Part shown: positions 11,666 through 24,200 of the stretch, piece after piece
Numbering within the stretch: the stretch's first letter is position 1
Layout: the number at the start of each line of letters is the position of its first letter
Assembly: GCA_013054445.1 (NCBI GenBank)
Contig: JAAMPI010000088.1
Span: forward strand, 1 to 64,000
From: Cudoniella acicularis
Lineage: Eukaryota > Ascomycota > Leotiomycetes > Helotiales > Helotiaceae
DNA length: 64,000 bases
Direction of reading: 5' to 3'
The notes under the pieces: model-generated
Database searches by the model: none
Told to the model about the DNA's origin: nothing
The model's input: only the letters and a program-made list of their open reading frames with translations
Program-made: the position numbers and the translations under genes

Positions 11666-13483
11666 TTACTTGTTCCTCTTCTCTCCTTTTAGGACTTCAC
11701 CCTCCATTTTCTCAAACGTCTTGAGAACCTTACCATACTTGGACCAGGTCTCGGTTCTGTACCCATCATCGACCTTCTCCACAGCCTCACTTTCCCTCCA
11801 GCGTCCTCCAATTAATTCCTCGAAGGATTCCCCCTTCGTTCGCTCCATTGCCCATACGGCTTTGTAAGCTCCACCCAGAGCACAAGCATTCCCGCCAACA
11901 TCCAGCTTGTAGACTCCTTCCACGCCTCCCAACACGTCACCGACGATCCTGGCAATAGCTGGGTTCAGAGACCCTCCGCCGACAAGGTAGATGCGGCCAG
12001 GCTGAGGAGGGTATTCTTTCGAAGGACTATGGACAAGGTTGTGAGAGCGAAGACGAAGAGACAAGATCTGAGATTCAACAATGGCGCGGGCATCGGCATC
12101 ACTGCTCCAGCCTTTTTCTGACTCTCGTAAGTTGGAGCCATCGCTGTCACAGTTATATCGCCATGTCCCTGCTCGGACATTAGGGACAATTTCTGGCAGT
12201 GGGAAGTAGAGTCCAAGTTTCGCAGGATCAGATGGAGAACTCTGTCCCAACGAAGGAGTAGAGAGAGCAGTCTCGTTGAAAGTGGACCAGGGATCGGAAG
12301 AATTAATAGGTTTGGGGAGTTTATCACGGATTTTCTCTCTTGCGAGACCGCCATTCTTGTAACAGAGCATGAACATGTATAGGCCCGCAGTAGTCGGGTG
12401 ATTAAAAAAATGGTATGAGGGATCAGGCAAGTATTTAGGCGTGGACATTAGGAAGGTAGTAGAGGTTCCGAGAGAGACAATGGCATCCAGGGGGCGAAGA
12501 GGCAGTGCGAGAATGGTTGAGGGGTTGTCACCAGTAAAAGGGGCAATTCCACAATCGGATGGGAAGCCATAGCGGGAAACGAAGTAAGAGGAGATATTCC
12601 CCATCCTTCCGCCACCGTCTTCTCGAACACCTCCGAGCTTCTTCTTGAGGTCTTCGAGGCCATCCTCTCCTGCTGCAAGAGCAAGAAGTGGTTCGCACCA
12701 TGCTCCGGCATTGATGTCCCAGAGATTCATTCCACAGACATCACTGATATCAAAAGGTGCTATACGGCCAAGAAAAATAGACGCCAAGAAGGATGAGACC
12801 AGAGAAATGCGTGATGTTGCACGATATACTGCTGGGTGTTTCTTGTGGAAACGCATAATTTGAGGTCCTGTAAAGCGCTGGACGTTGTTAGTTGATGTAG
12901 CCTCCACAGCTGTTCGATTTAAGGCTTACATGATGAGCCTTGCTTCCCGTGACCTGGGCGAGACGTTCCGGAGATCCAAGTTCAGCATCAAAGCTGTCAC
13001 ATTCCTTTTGCGTGCTTGCATCTTGCCAATTGGGGCTAAAAGGGTGAGCGAATGCCTTTCTGGCCAATTGTTCCACTAGTGTCGCTCCAGGGTTCAGGGA
13101 ACTAAGCAGCTCCTCACCGTTCATGCTCCAGTAGACGCTGCCGTGTTGTTGACCAGCACCAGAAATGCCCTTGATTCTGGAAAATGGAGTATTTTTCAGC
13201 TTCAAACGCTGTAGAACTAGGTCGACAGCCTCGAGCCACATGGCCACGGGAGCAAAGACCTCTCGCTCCTGTTCATTAACATGTACACCCTTGAGGATGC
13301 CATACTTGGAGAGGTCGGCGTCAAAATCGACCTTGGCTTCATACAAAACCTTCAATTGCGATGTGATGACGATTGCTAGAGGGGTGTCAGCTGTTGGTCA
13401 AGTACTGCACGTGGGGACGAACCTTTCAATTGTTGCGTTGACAGATCAAAGCCAAGATACAACGGCCCATCTTTGGTAGACAT
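11666..13483 (-). CDS. xkiA: D-xylulose kinase (xylulokinase)
   Basis: FGGY-family carbohydrate kinase that phosphorylates D-xylulose to xylulose 5-phosphate, feeding D-xylose and L-arabinose carbon into the pentose phosphate pathway in the cytosol. Three exons: 13423-13483, 12930-13375, 11666-12877, with 47-bp and 52-bp introns; 572 aa, in the usual range for fungal enzymes. Exon 1 carries the N-terminal phosphate-binding signature [11 protein letters not shown]; exon 2 has [13 protein letters not shown] and the junction [14 protein letters not shown]; exon 3 has [12 protein letters not shown] and the adenosine-loop glycines LVGGGSLNP followed by [12 protein letters not shown]. The start ATG (13483) is the first in frame and sits directly before the conserved domain, so there is no targeting peptide. 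No anomaly in the coding sequence. Confidence 0.92.
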
Positions 13484-13953
13484 GGTGGAATCCCGAGATG
13501 GCCCTTAGATTCAGAAAAAAAAATGATGTCTGTTGCTGGTTAATTTTGTTGAGGAAATCCTGCCTGTGCTCTTTGTGTGTGTATTTCTGGCGAGCAGGCT
13601 CGATTTGTAGGGGCGCTCCTATTGCAGGGGAAGGGGCTGCCTTCGATTTTGCCTAAATTCGCTGTGGCTGCGTGTGGCGTCGACTACCGAAAGTTCAGAT
13701 ATAACCGCACCAATGAGGGAAAAGAGGGGGAAGACAGGACAAATACAAAGTATAAATTTGTGATACACAGCATCTGTTAAAATGCATCCAGACCCAAGCT
13801 CACCTCAAATCCAATTCCCTAAACACCTTCTCTGCTGTGCGACTCAGCGAGAGTCTTTTCCCAAATCTGCCGGAGTCTCATGGACTCGTATCTGAACGCC
13901 GCCCCAAACGCTATGTAGTCAGGTCCGAAAGCCTCCCATATGCACATGTTGTT
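13484..13953. other. intergenic between xylulokinase and CDF gene
   Basis: Holds the xylulokinase promoter and the 3' end of the CDF gene. No ORF with a recognisable domain. Confidence 0.5.
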
Positions 13954-15462
13954 CTACAGCCTCTTTTTGCTTGCATTTCCATTCTTCTTAGCGTGACTGT
14001 GACCGTGATCGTGATCGTGGTCATGGCTATGGGTGTGCTCGTCATGATCATGATCGTGGTCTTCCGGCTCCGGGCTTGACCTTGGGCTCACATCTCCGCT
14101 AATAAATTCGTCCATCAGGGTCGTCGATGAGTCGTCCTTCGGTATGAAGCGGATTTTAACCCTCCGGACCCCTCGGACCTTCGACCCCACTGTTTCTCGG
14201 ATCCCCTCTTCTACTTTCCGCACATCCTCTACCGTCCATGATTTGGGGACTGCCAATTGGAGGTCTATTAGATAGTTCTGCCCCGACTTCACACCCTCCA
14301 CTTCCCGCAACTCAACCTGCGATCCCTCTTTCAAATTGGCGAATCCTTTCTTGGCAGCTCGTGTTATGGAGACCTTGGTATCCGCGTCAATCCCTCGATC
14401 CGCCAATTCGTATAATGCTGAAACTGTGTTTCCCCAACCTCCTTTGATAACCAAGAGCGAAATCAAGAAGCCTCCTACTGGATCTAACCAAGTAGCTTCG
14501 TGGAGGAAATTTGCACCTAAAATCGCAAAGAGTGTGACGATTCCTGTGAGAGAATCAACCCGGTGATGAATAGCATTTGAAGCAAGGACCGATGATTTTC
14601 GTTCTTTCGCGACTTTCATTGCTGCAAGATGTCAGCATATGCTCTTTGCGTCAGGACAGGCGGGATCCTTCTTACTTGCTTGGTATAACCACTCTTTCAA
14701 GATCACGGTTCCTGCAGCTAACCATGCCGCATGGAGGCTGGGTCCAACAGCTGTGTGACTGTGGCTATGACCGTGTGCATGTAGCGCTGCTTCCGCAGCT
14801 GCATGGGCATCGAGGAAGAAATGGGCGTAGAGAATCTCACAGCTATTCAGACACATGAAGCAGCCCCCAAACAAGAGCATACCACTGACACCCAAGGAGC
14901 CCAAACTCTCTACTTTCCCAAATCCCGTCGGGAACATAGTTGTGGGAGGTTTTAAGCTCCAAGAAACCGTGGCTAACGTCAAAATGTCACTGGCCAGATC
15001 TGTCAGACTGTGCCAGGCATCCGCAATCATAGATTGGGAGTTGAAGACATAACCACCCACGCCTTTCGCGACAGCCATTCCAAGATTGGAATACAGCCCA
15101 ATGCGAGTTATGCGCACGCCAGCATCATTCTTGTTCGTGGAAGTAAGGTAGGTATTGTCATGATGATGGTGAGAGTGTCCTCCGTGTGAGCGCGTCTGGG
15201 TTTGCGAAAGGGCGGCCATTGGGCGAGCTCGAGGATTGAGGCGACTTGCAAAAGATTGGAACTTAGGGAACGATCGCAGGTGAGTGTAGATTTTGGCACA
15301 CTGCAAAAGAGAAGGGTCGAAAGCTGCGGTTTGGAGGACTCGAGACTGTTGGGATTGAAGTGGAAGTGTTCTTAAATTCAGCCTCAGTGTGACAGGCCTT
15401 AACGAGCGTGCCCCGTTGGTGACAGAGCGGAAAGGCATAAAGGATTGAATAGGGATTTCCAA
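13954..15462 (-). CDS. mitochondrial cation diffusion facilitator (MMT-like)
   Basis: Exons 14676-15462 and 13954-14621 with a 54-bp intron; 484 aa. CDF-family metal transporter. The N-terminal 70 residues are rich in Arg/Ser/Leu with almost no acidic residues, as in a mitochondrial presequence, followed by a His-rich loop (GGHSHHHHDN). The two CDF metal sites are present: AWHSLTDLASD in the second membrane helix and NAIHHRVDS in the fifth. A second His-rich loop (HAHGHSHSH) lies between helices, and the C-terminus ends in a long His/Asp run. Architecture and presequence match yeast Mmt1/Mmt2, which affect mitochondrial iron, but the metal cannot be read from sequence. The gene faces the sirtuin gene across about 455 bp, suggesting a shared bidirectional promoter. 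Confidence 0.85.
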
Positions 15463-15917
15463 AGCCGGGGAAGGGGCTTGGACAGGTCGGGACTGCTAGC
15501 AGGACGCGTGGCTGAAAGGAAGAGCATCCAAAACTTCAAACAAAAGCACGAAATATGTGAAGACCGCGGATTGTCAAGGGGAGAAACTCGGAGAGAGACG
15601 CACGCCAGATAATGACGCCGAACCACTCAAGGGAAGCCCATTTCTCACCATGACCACAGCGCATAGGGATTTCGCGTGCGCTTCGCCAGACACCAATTGA
15701 CCACCAACCGTACTTCGTACCTCGGCCCACTCATGGCGATGCGGTCCTGACTCTGGAATCTTCAAAACAGCTGGAGAAGGCTTGGAGAAACACGGAAGAG
15801 CTGACGATTTATTTGCATGTTAACTAAGCCACGGTACGTACCTGGGTACGCAGGAGGACTGTACCAGGCCCGCAGCGCCACTGCAAACCCCTCGGAGGAT
15901 TTTGGTGGATACGACTC
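15463..15917. promoter_or_regulatory. divergent promoter region, CDF gene / sirtuin
   Basis: The 455 bp between two start codons pointing away from each other must hold both 5' regions. No TATA box or named binding site could be assigned with confidence. Confidence 0.5.
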
Positions 15918-17219
15918 ATGACGCGGATACCTGCGGTTGTGAGAAACCAACAAACGTACGGAGTATTCACGACTCTTTTCCAATACCATTCAGATGCCCA
16001 CCTCTCGATGCAAAAAACGCTTATGAGAATCCCCTACACGGGCCCCCTGCCAGCACCGTATATCATCCCTCGCAACGCCAACACCCCCACAGGAGCAATT
16101 GCGGCTCTGTCCAAATTCCTCACCGCCCCACCTGCGCCAGCCTTGCAAGACCATCGAGGTTGTGACACCCGCTCGACAGTGATACTGTCGGGAGCCGGAA
16201 TTTCAGTGGCTTCAGGCCTGGCCGACTACAGAGGCACGAATGGGACATACAGGCAGAATAAGACATATCGGCCGATTTACTATCATGAATTTTTGGCAAA
16301 CCACGAAGCAAGGAAACGGTACTGGGCTCGATCATTTCTCGGATGGACAAACTTGCATAAGGCCAAGCCAAACGCGGCGCATTATGCCATCAAGGACCTT
16401 GGTGATATAGGTATTGTGCGCAGCGTGGTGACGCAGAATGTCGATTCATTCCATTCCATTGCACACCCTGACCTTCCAACCCTTGAACTCCATGGTTATC
16501 TTCGAGCACTGATATGTGTAACTTGCGGTAATGACCTCCCACGAGAAGCTTTCCAAGAGTCACTCACAAAACTCAATCCAGCATGGGCTGCGTTTTTAGC
16601 GGAAGCAATTGCATCGGGTGCACTCGACACGGAGAATCCAGAGGAGCGACGTTCAAAGGGTATGAAGACGAACCCGGATGGTGATGCGGATCTCCCTGGT
16701 GCTCCATATTCAACCTTCCGATATCCGGCATGTCCTCATTGTCTAGCAAATCCCCTAATCTCCGCTGACGGGACACAAACAAATGTCGAGGTGGATAAGG
16801 AAGGGGCATGGAAACCTACTAGTAATGCCGGAGTATTAAAACCTGCTGTTGTGATGTTTGGAGAAAGCATTCCGGGCAAAGTGAAGGAGGCTGCTGAGCA
16901 GGCAATCGACGGCTCTGGTAGATTACTTGTTCTTGGAACTTCTCTTGCCACATATTCTGCATGGAGACTTGCAAGACGGGCGAAAGAGAGGGGTATGCCA
17001 ATTGCAATTGTCAACCTTGGTGGAGTCCGGGGTGAGGAGGCTTTCTTTCAAGAACTTGCCGTGGGACAACAAGGTGAAGCTGGTGTTCGCGTCGAAATGA
17101 AAACCGATAAACTGTTGCCTGGCCTTGTTGAGCAATTGAGGCGTACCGGGCATGATGCATCCAATCCAGTAGATGATCAGCACACGAATAGTGGAGTTTT
17201 CAAAGACATGTTATCATAG
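15918..17219 (+). CDS. sirtuin, SIRT4-like NAD-dependent deacylase
   Basis: Single-exon frame of 433 aa. Sirtuin core signatures are in order: NAD site LSGAGISVASGLADYRG (about 90-106), TQNVDSFH (172-179), catalytic His in LELHG (192), zinc pairs CVTC (200/203) and CPHC further on, and GTSLATYSAWRL near the C-terminus. The ADYRGTNGTYR segment and the long insertion between the zinc pairs resemble class II (SIRT4-type) fungal sirtuins, which remove acyl groups from lysines or ADP-ribosylate proteins, typically in mitochondria. The start is uncertain: the family usually begins near MRIPYTGPLP, so ATG 16008 (403 aa) is a strong alternative to 15918; the extra 30 residues are mostly uncharged or basic and could serve as a targeting peptide. 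Divergent neighbour of a mitochondrial metal transporter. Confidence 0.88.
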   Translation: MTRIPAVVRNQQTYGVFTTLFQYHSDAHLSMQKTLMRIPYTGPLPAPYIIPRNANTPTGAIAALSKFLTAPPAPALQDHRGCDTRSTVILSGAGISVASGLADYRGTNGTYRQNKTYRPIYYHEFLANHEARKRYWARSFLGWTNLHKAKPNAAHYAIKDLGDIGIVRSVVTQNVDSFHSIAHPDLPTLELHGYLRALICVTCGNDLPREAFQESLTKLNPAWAAFLAEAIASGALDTENPEERRSKGMKTNPDGDADLPGAPYSTFRYPACPHCLANPLISADGTQTNVEVDKEGAWKPTSNAGVLKPAVVMFGESIPGKVKEAAEQAIDGSGRLLVLGTSLATYSAWRLARRAKERGMPIAIVNLGGVRGEEAFFQELAVGQQGEAGVRVEMKTDKLLPGLVEQLRRTGHDASNPVDDQHTNSGVFKDMLS

Positions 17220-17265
17220 ATATTGAATACCTTGTATTATAATTGTATATTGTTTTGCCGAGGGC

Positions 17266-17936
17266 CTAGTAAAAGCCGATTGGAGCCTTGCTCTTACTGG
17301 GTTTCGTTTCTGATTCATCTGGACTTCCTGGCTTTTCGGTACTTTGTGAACTTGGCTGGACGGGGTTTTCGACCTTATTCTTCTGTTGGGATCTCTCCCT
17401 CCTGGACTTCTCCCATGCAGCATCCTCCTGCTCGATTTCTTGTAGAACTAGACATTCATTAGCTTTGCTAGCATGGGCAAATTAAACGCCATACCATCTT
17501 CCCACTCCTTTTCCCTCTGCGGATCGCCTGTACCAAGCAGTCCCTCTACGTCGACTTCTTCTCCATTTTTGATCCGCTCAATAATTTCCTTTAATAACCC
17601 AATTTTTGCATCGGCCCTTCGACTGAACGCAGCGAACTCGTTCCTTAGTGCAATCATTTGAATAGACATAGAACCAATGAAGAGGAATATAATTATGAAA
17701 AAGGTCGCAGGATTCCATTCTCTGGATTTGGTCTTTTTCTTCGAACTCGCAGAAGGTGATCTTCGAAGGGGCTTCGGAACTAAGCTGAGCCAGAATGAAT
17801 GCTGAGCGATGCTGGGAATCGTTGCATATTGTCGCAGTAGGGTTGGATGAAAGGTTCGAGGAGGGAAATTGACGAGTGAGCTTCGCAGTGGAGCTGGCGT
17901 CAGAAGGACTCGTCGCAGTATCGTAGACTTCATCAT
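17266..17936 (-). CDS. small mitochondrial single-pass membrane protein
   Basis: Exons 17495-17936 and 17266-17447 joined across a 47-bp intron with a GCTAATG branch site; 207 aa. Splicing gives EWEDVLQEIEQEDAAWEKS, a smooth continuation. Residues 1-45 are Arg-rich without acidic residues and read as a mitochondrial presequence. A basic KKKTKSREWNP stretch is followed by one hydrophobic segment (FFIIIFLFIGSMSIQMIAL), then a charged helical region likely to form a coiled coil. The C-terminus is Pro/Ser/Lys-rich. It resembles fungal-conserved proteins of unknown function with one membrane span (DUF5321-like); inner-membrane assembly factors have a similar layout, but I do not assign a function. 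It converges with the sirtuin gene: the two stop codons are only about 47 bp apart. Confidence 0.72.
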
Positions 17937-18222
17937 GGCTCGTGTGCCGACAGGAATTGTACACCTCGGAATGCAGGGTATTCTTTACTGTGAAATTATA
18001 CTCTGTGGTGGCTCTTAGGTCCTGAGGAAGAAGTCGGACTTTTCTTGAACCAGGGGCCGTTGCGTTGCCATGCCAACTAGGTTTTCGTAGTGGGAGGTTG
18101 AACCACCTCACTTGTGACTATTCCCTTGACGGGCTTGACATCATTGCCTCTTTGCTCTTTGACAAAATTTTGTATAATGTCTAATTTCCGATAGCACTGT
18201 ACACCCCTCATCGGTACCCTTT
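17937..18222. promoter_or_regulatory. divergent promoter, small membrane protein / separase
   Basis: The 286 bp between the two divergent start codons. No specific site could be assigned. Confidence 0.4.
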
Positions 18223-21200
18223 ATGATAATGTCACCAATCCAAGCTACCGCTGACTCGATACGCGCCGCCGTGCGCTCCACTTCGACTTGCACACCATCA
18301 ACAGCAGCAACACTCAGCGATCTCCTTTTACCGAAAGCGAATAACGATAGCAGTTCCGCCGAAGCAAGAAAAATTGCAAAACCTCCAGTGGCGCCCAATG
18401 CGAAAACGGGAAAGGCATCAACGGCCGCGAGAACCAAGAAGGCGCAATATGGAGAAAGGACTAAGAAGGAGCACGAGGATGAATGTCATTTATCCCCGAG
18501 GGAGCGCTCGATACTGGCTACTGAAGTCATAAATTCTACCCTCAAGTCTCTTAGTGAGGCTATCAAAGCCCCAACAGCTGGTCCACTCCGTCGGCAGGCG
18601 TCGTCTAGAGATCTTGTCAAAGCTTCGGCTCGCAAAGCACTTCGCAGGTCGAATTCTGCACCGCAGTCTCCCTTGCAATCCCGATCATTGAACCGAGTTT
18701 CTACCTCTCCCATTCTCTCTTCGAGGCCAAGCAGATCATCGTCCTCCGTTTCCGCAGTTTCGTCAGGACAAAGATCGAGTGCCGAATGTGCCAGGGTAGC
18801 CTTTGCATGTCTCCGAGCCTTGCAAGCAGCAAAGCTACCAGGCGTTGATTTGCCGCCTCTTCAACTCGAGAATGGTATGTCTGTACTAGTTGGAAAGCTT
18901 ATTTCTCTGGGACTGGACGACTTGGCCATAAAGGAGTTACGAATATTGAAGAGAAGACTCGAAATTGAAGCCCCTTCCCGGAAAGCAAAAACAAACGCCA
19001 CCATTAGCCCTCTTACACTGACAGAGCTATTAGACTTCGGGGGACAAAAGCTTCATGGCCCTAAGCTCGGACTAGTTATCTCCACACAATTGCAAGTCCT
19101 GCGACTTTTGACCACATCAAAAAAACACCAAACCGTCGGAGCAACTCTTTCAATTCTTAATCCATCCCATGTCTCATCACCCACGAAACTACTTTTACTA
19201 GCGGCCGAAGAGTCTGAGACTGCTAGAAAAAAGAGCGCCCACCAACTACAGACCCTCTCCGATATTTTACTGTCGATGTGTCCCAGCGTTTCACCCACGG
19301 ATGATGTTATAGCTCTCGAACCACGACTCAGCGTTACTGCAGAGGTGGCATTCCGCTTGCAGGTCCTGGCTCTTCGTAATCGAATCCTTTGGTGGAAACT
19401 TGCGAGTCACTCAGCAGGTTATACGAAAGACATCCTTGATCCGTTTCTTCGTTGTCTTTCTACATTCGCTCGTCGAAGTCAACGAGGCGCCCCGGAAACG
19501 TATGAAGTTGCTGCCGCAGCTTTTGCTGAGTTAAAAGAATGCTGCTCAAATATTTGTCAAAAAGATTCAAGTGCGTCACTTGTTAGCATCTACAGACTGC
19601 TTAGTTCCCTTGCAGGGGAATCAAATTTTAACGAAGAGGCCATCCAATGGATGTCAGAACTGCGAAACTTCCCCAGGGCTATTGTTGGGTCAGAGGCCAG
19701 TCAGTGTTTTATCATAGCAAGGATGACCGCCCTTGTTCTCCGAAGGCCGCTGAGAAATACCGAGGATGAGGAATTTCTTCTCAAGCTGCTGGAAAATCTC
19801 GAACATCCTTTCAAAGGCGAGTCGTCGGAAATTGAAGATCTGCTAGTCGAAGTATCTTCTGCACGGAGAGCCGCCCTCTCGATCTTAACTCGAGCACCCT
19901 CTAGCGCCAAAGCGAATAATCAGATCACAGAAGGCCTCCGTCAGATGTTGGAGTCCCTAGTGTTCTCATGCCCAAAATTATGTTTGAGGTATATCGGCAA
20001 GACACTGAGCGAAAGTGCTTCTACAAAAGAGATCGTGCGTTATGAACAACGACGACTGTTCATCGCAAAATCCGGACTACACTCTGTCGACTCGGCCATA
20101 TATCTTGTTAAGTTGTTACTTAGCGAAGAACGGCTAAACTGGGATCTCCTGGACTCGAAACTTCAAGACTGCTTGTTATTGCTCGATCGTCTTGATCTAA
20201 GTTTTGGATCAACACCACAAGAGAATCAATCGGCTCCACCATCTTATTACGTAAGAGTATCGAATCTCTACTATACGCATTTTCTTAATGAACGAAGAGT
20301 TACGCATAGCCCGAAACATACCCAGCAATTAAAGATCCTTCGACGTTCCGTGGACTGCGTTAGAGGTAGAGCACAGGACGAAAAGAAGTCAGCTCTATTT
20401 ACAATTAAGCTTGAGCGAATGGCCGAAATCTGCAGAGACTGTGGTCGCTATGATGAACTCTTTGAAATTCTCGTGAATCTTCGAGACGAGATGATCAGCC
20501 AGGGTGTTCTTTCTGCAATTGCTGTCAACGCTGCATCCCAACCTCTAAGTTCAGCATGGAGCCAAAACGACGAGACGTCAATGCTTGCTCGCACCGTTCA
20601 AACTACACTAAAAGTCCAAGTAAAATATCTCGACTCAACCACACAAGCCTCACTTTTCGATGACACCTGGTCCGACGAAGAACGGGCAGTCCTGCTCGAG
20701 TACCTATTGCGACTGTTGTCTGGACAGACCAAGCAATCACAAGCAACATCGAAGCTCCAAATAACAATATCCAGATCTCTACTCTCTCTCTATAATAGAA
20801 ATGACTATCCCATTCGTCGCCTCAGACTTCTCATTCTTCTATCATCACTCGACATGCCTGATCAAAAGGACATTCTCGATTCTGTCCGGGACGAACTGCA
20901 AGTTGAAAAAGTGGCTACTTGTACTGCCGAAGGGACTCAGGACGAAGCATTGAAGAACTATTTGGTTCACTTCCAAGCTCTGGCATCATCGACACATGAG
21001 CTACAACAAGATCGACCACGATCTGATGTCTTTCAAGAATGCTGTGCTTCTTGGTCGTGTTTACTTAAAAAAGGAGCCGATGTGAAGACAATACATCAAC
21101 ACATTGATGATATTGGTGGTCTTCTTGACCATCTCCAATCTGTTGCGGACTACTTCTCCCTCAAAGGTTTAGCCACTAGTCGAATTCGAGTCTTGAGTTT

Positions 21201-24200
21201 GATGGCTGACCTGAGCGAACTCATACAAGCCACTTCAAACCCTGATGATTTGGTTCTTAGTCTTACTGTGCTCGGTTCCCAATGGCTTGAGCTTGGCTAT
21301 TCGGGGAAAGCGGGAATGGTTCTAGATAAGGCTTATAGCTGGAGCAGTCAAAATGGGGTGTCCACTCTTGCATTGCTACAACTGCACCTCGCCAATTCCG
21401 AGTACCTGCTAGCAATAGGAAATTCCGAAAAATGGCGAGTTCTCTTTCACAAGTCAAGACACGCAAGCTAACCAATTGTGCAGCGAAGAGTATATTCTCC
21501 GTGCTGAAGCACTTCACTCACGCGAAAAGGAATCTCGTTCAGCGGCTAAAACAGGCCTCACAGTTCTGGAAAAGACAAAGAGGAACATATTAAGTTCGAA
21601 TGCTTATTTGCTGCATTCTAGACTTGCCTTGGACCGTGGTGCGGCCCATGTAGCCCTGAACTTCGCAAAACAGACCGTTAGATTATTACGTCGTGCCTGG
21701 GCCAATACCGAGGAACAACTACGACGCGGTAGTCCTTTCCCTGATGGCCGCTCACAATTGGAAGTGGAGAAGTTAACAGAAGACGTTTCCCAACTCAGCA
21801 TATCAACAACAACAATACGAATAGATTTTTCATCTGGACAAGCTAGTCATGGATCGTGCTTTTGGAGCCTCATTGTTCCGCTATTTCGCAGCTTGAACCA
21901 TCTCTCTGAGATTTATGCGCATCATGGCATGTTTCAAGAAACAATATACTATGCGGAGCAGGGATACAAACTTGTCAAAGAAGCTGGCTCCGAAGGACAT
22001 CAGGCTTTAGCAGCAGCATTGATGGGTAGTATTCTGCTAAAGGCAGGAGCCCTGGATAGAGGTTCTGAATTACTCATGGAGGCCAAAAGCCTCTCGTCGG
22101 CATTAGAGAAAGGGAGAGACGCCGCTATCTTGACCTACTACTTAGGGAAAATGCAGGGGCTTCTCGGCGATCCAAATGCAGAAGTCGTTGCATACGAAGC
22201 GGCAGAACTAGTTCTCGATGGTTTAGTCACAGCCGAGTACATCGCCTCTATCGACAAGATCACCGATGCAACAGATGTGCTTCAAAATAGTATGTCTGCG
22301 CTCACGCTCTCCAGTGGTAAGGCAACTAGTCGGCGAAAGGCGCCACCTCGTCCAAAAACAACTGCGAGAAATAAAAAAGTCGTCGCTCGAACGAATTCGC
22401 CAGTACAAGCTGCGTCATCCATCTCTGAGGAATGTTGTCAATTAATGTCTCTCAAAGCTTCAATCCTGCGGGGGAAAGCGCTAGTTCTGTTATCATTGGG
22501 AAAGTGTGATCAGTCAGTTTTCCTGCTCAGTGAAGCAGGGATCGCGATCGCGACGCAGATTGAAGCCGTCCATCATAGGCTTGCAATGGCAAGGCAGTTA
22601 CTTATTCAAAGCATGGACCAAATGACCGCTGATCCCGTTTATTCGGTTTTGCAAGACTCAACAATATCTTTCCCATCAGTCATGGGTGCTAGCAAATCCG
22701 AGAAAACGGGAGATCGGCTTTCGCTTTCGCTATCACGAACATCGCCTCCACGAAAGCTACCGACTATGAGAGCTACCCGCGAAATACGTTGCAAGAGCCC
22801 AATGCCTGTCGGCTTCTTCGACAAGCTAGTTCAAGCTCAGGAATACTTGATAGAAGCGCATGCTGCAGCAGTTATCGTTGCCCCTCTTGGACTTATTCAC
22901 CACATATCAGCAGTTCTGAACAATGTTTCCATCTTATTGTCAGCTGCGGGCCAAACGAGGGGGAAATCCTCAATACACCCTGGAGTCGCATGTTCTACTA
23001 TTGGTAAGTTGTGAATTCAACGTATAAGTAGCAACGCTAATTATCTCTAGAAACTGCCAGGACACTCGCCATTCGCCGTGAGCGAAAGGCTATATTAGCA
23101 GATCCTTCGTCTGCGATCAAGCTCGACGATTCTTGCTGGCCAACTAATACTACAATGGAGGCAAGGAGATCCAGCCTTGGATCCCCACAGGATTTATCTC
23201 GCTTTCAGAAAGATTATATTGATATTATACCGAATGAGTGGACGGCAATTTCCATGTCTCTAAGTGACAATCGAAACGAGCTTTCAATTACCAAAATGCA
23301 AGCAGGATGCAGTCCGTTCATTCTTCGACTGCCCCTTGGGCGAAACAATTCAATGGACGCAGACGAGGAAGTCTTTGGATTTGAACAAGGCCATTCTGAG
23401 TTGCTCGAGATTATCCAATTGGCGAATGAGAGTGCCCACGATGCTCGTGATATGACTGGACGCGAGGCCAAGATGGCTTGGTGGGAAGAACGAGAATCTC
23501 TCGACTCCCGCTTGAGGGACCTGCTCGAAAACATCGAGAAAGTCTGGCTCGGAGGATTTACGGGGATATTTTCTCAGCATACAAGGCGACCCGAACTTCT
23601 TGCACGATTTCAGAGGTCGTTCCAAAACATCCTGGACAAGCACTTGCCATCCCGGCAAAAGGTGGGGAAGAGGAATTCGAAACCCCGTGTCAACTTGGAT
23701 TCCCGGATACTGGGTTTGTTCATCGGGTTAGGGGACGCCTCCGCCGAGGATTGTGATTTTTCGGAGCCGTTAACCGACCTGTTGTACTTTGTTGTGGATG
23801 TGTTGCAATTTCACGGTGAACTTAACGCCTACGCCGAGATCGATTTTGACTCGATACTTATCGAGACTCAAGATGCGCTTTGCTGCTACCACGAGGCCGT
23901 CCATGCATCGAATCAACCTGAAGAAGGAAGACATACAATCTTGATACTGGACAAATCACTTCAAGCACTTCCATGGGAGTCATTGCCATGTATGCAAGGA
24001 CAAGCCGTGTCGCGCTTGCCGTCTCTTGGATGCTTACGGGATAGAATCATACAACAGCAAAATAGGAATGACGCCGATTCGGAGCAATATTTTGTCAATT
24101 CTGAAAGCGGATCATACATTCTGAATCCAGGAGGAGATCTCAAGAACACACAGGCAACCTTCCAAAAGAGCCTCCAGAACCTAACCGGCTGGGATGGTAT

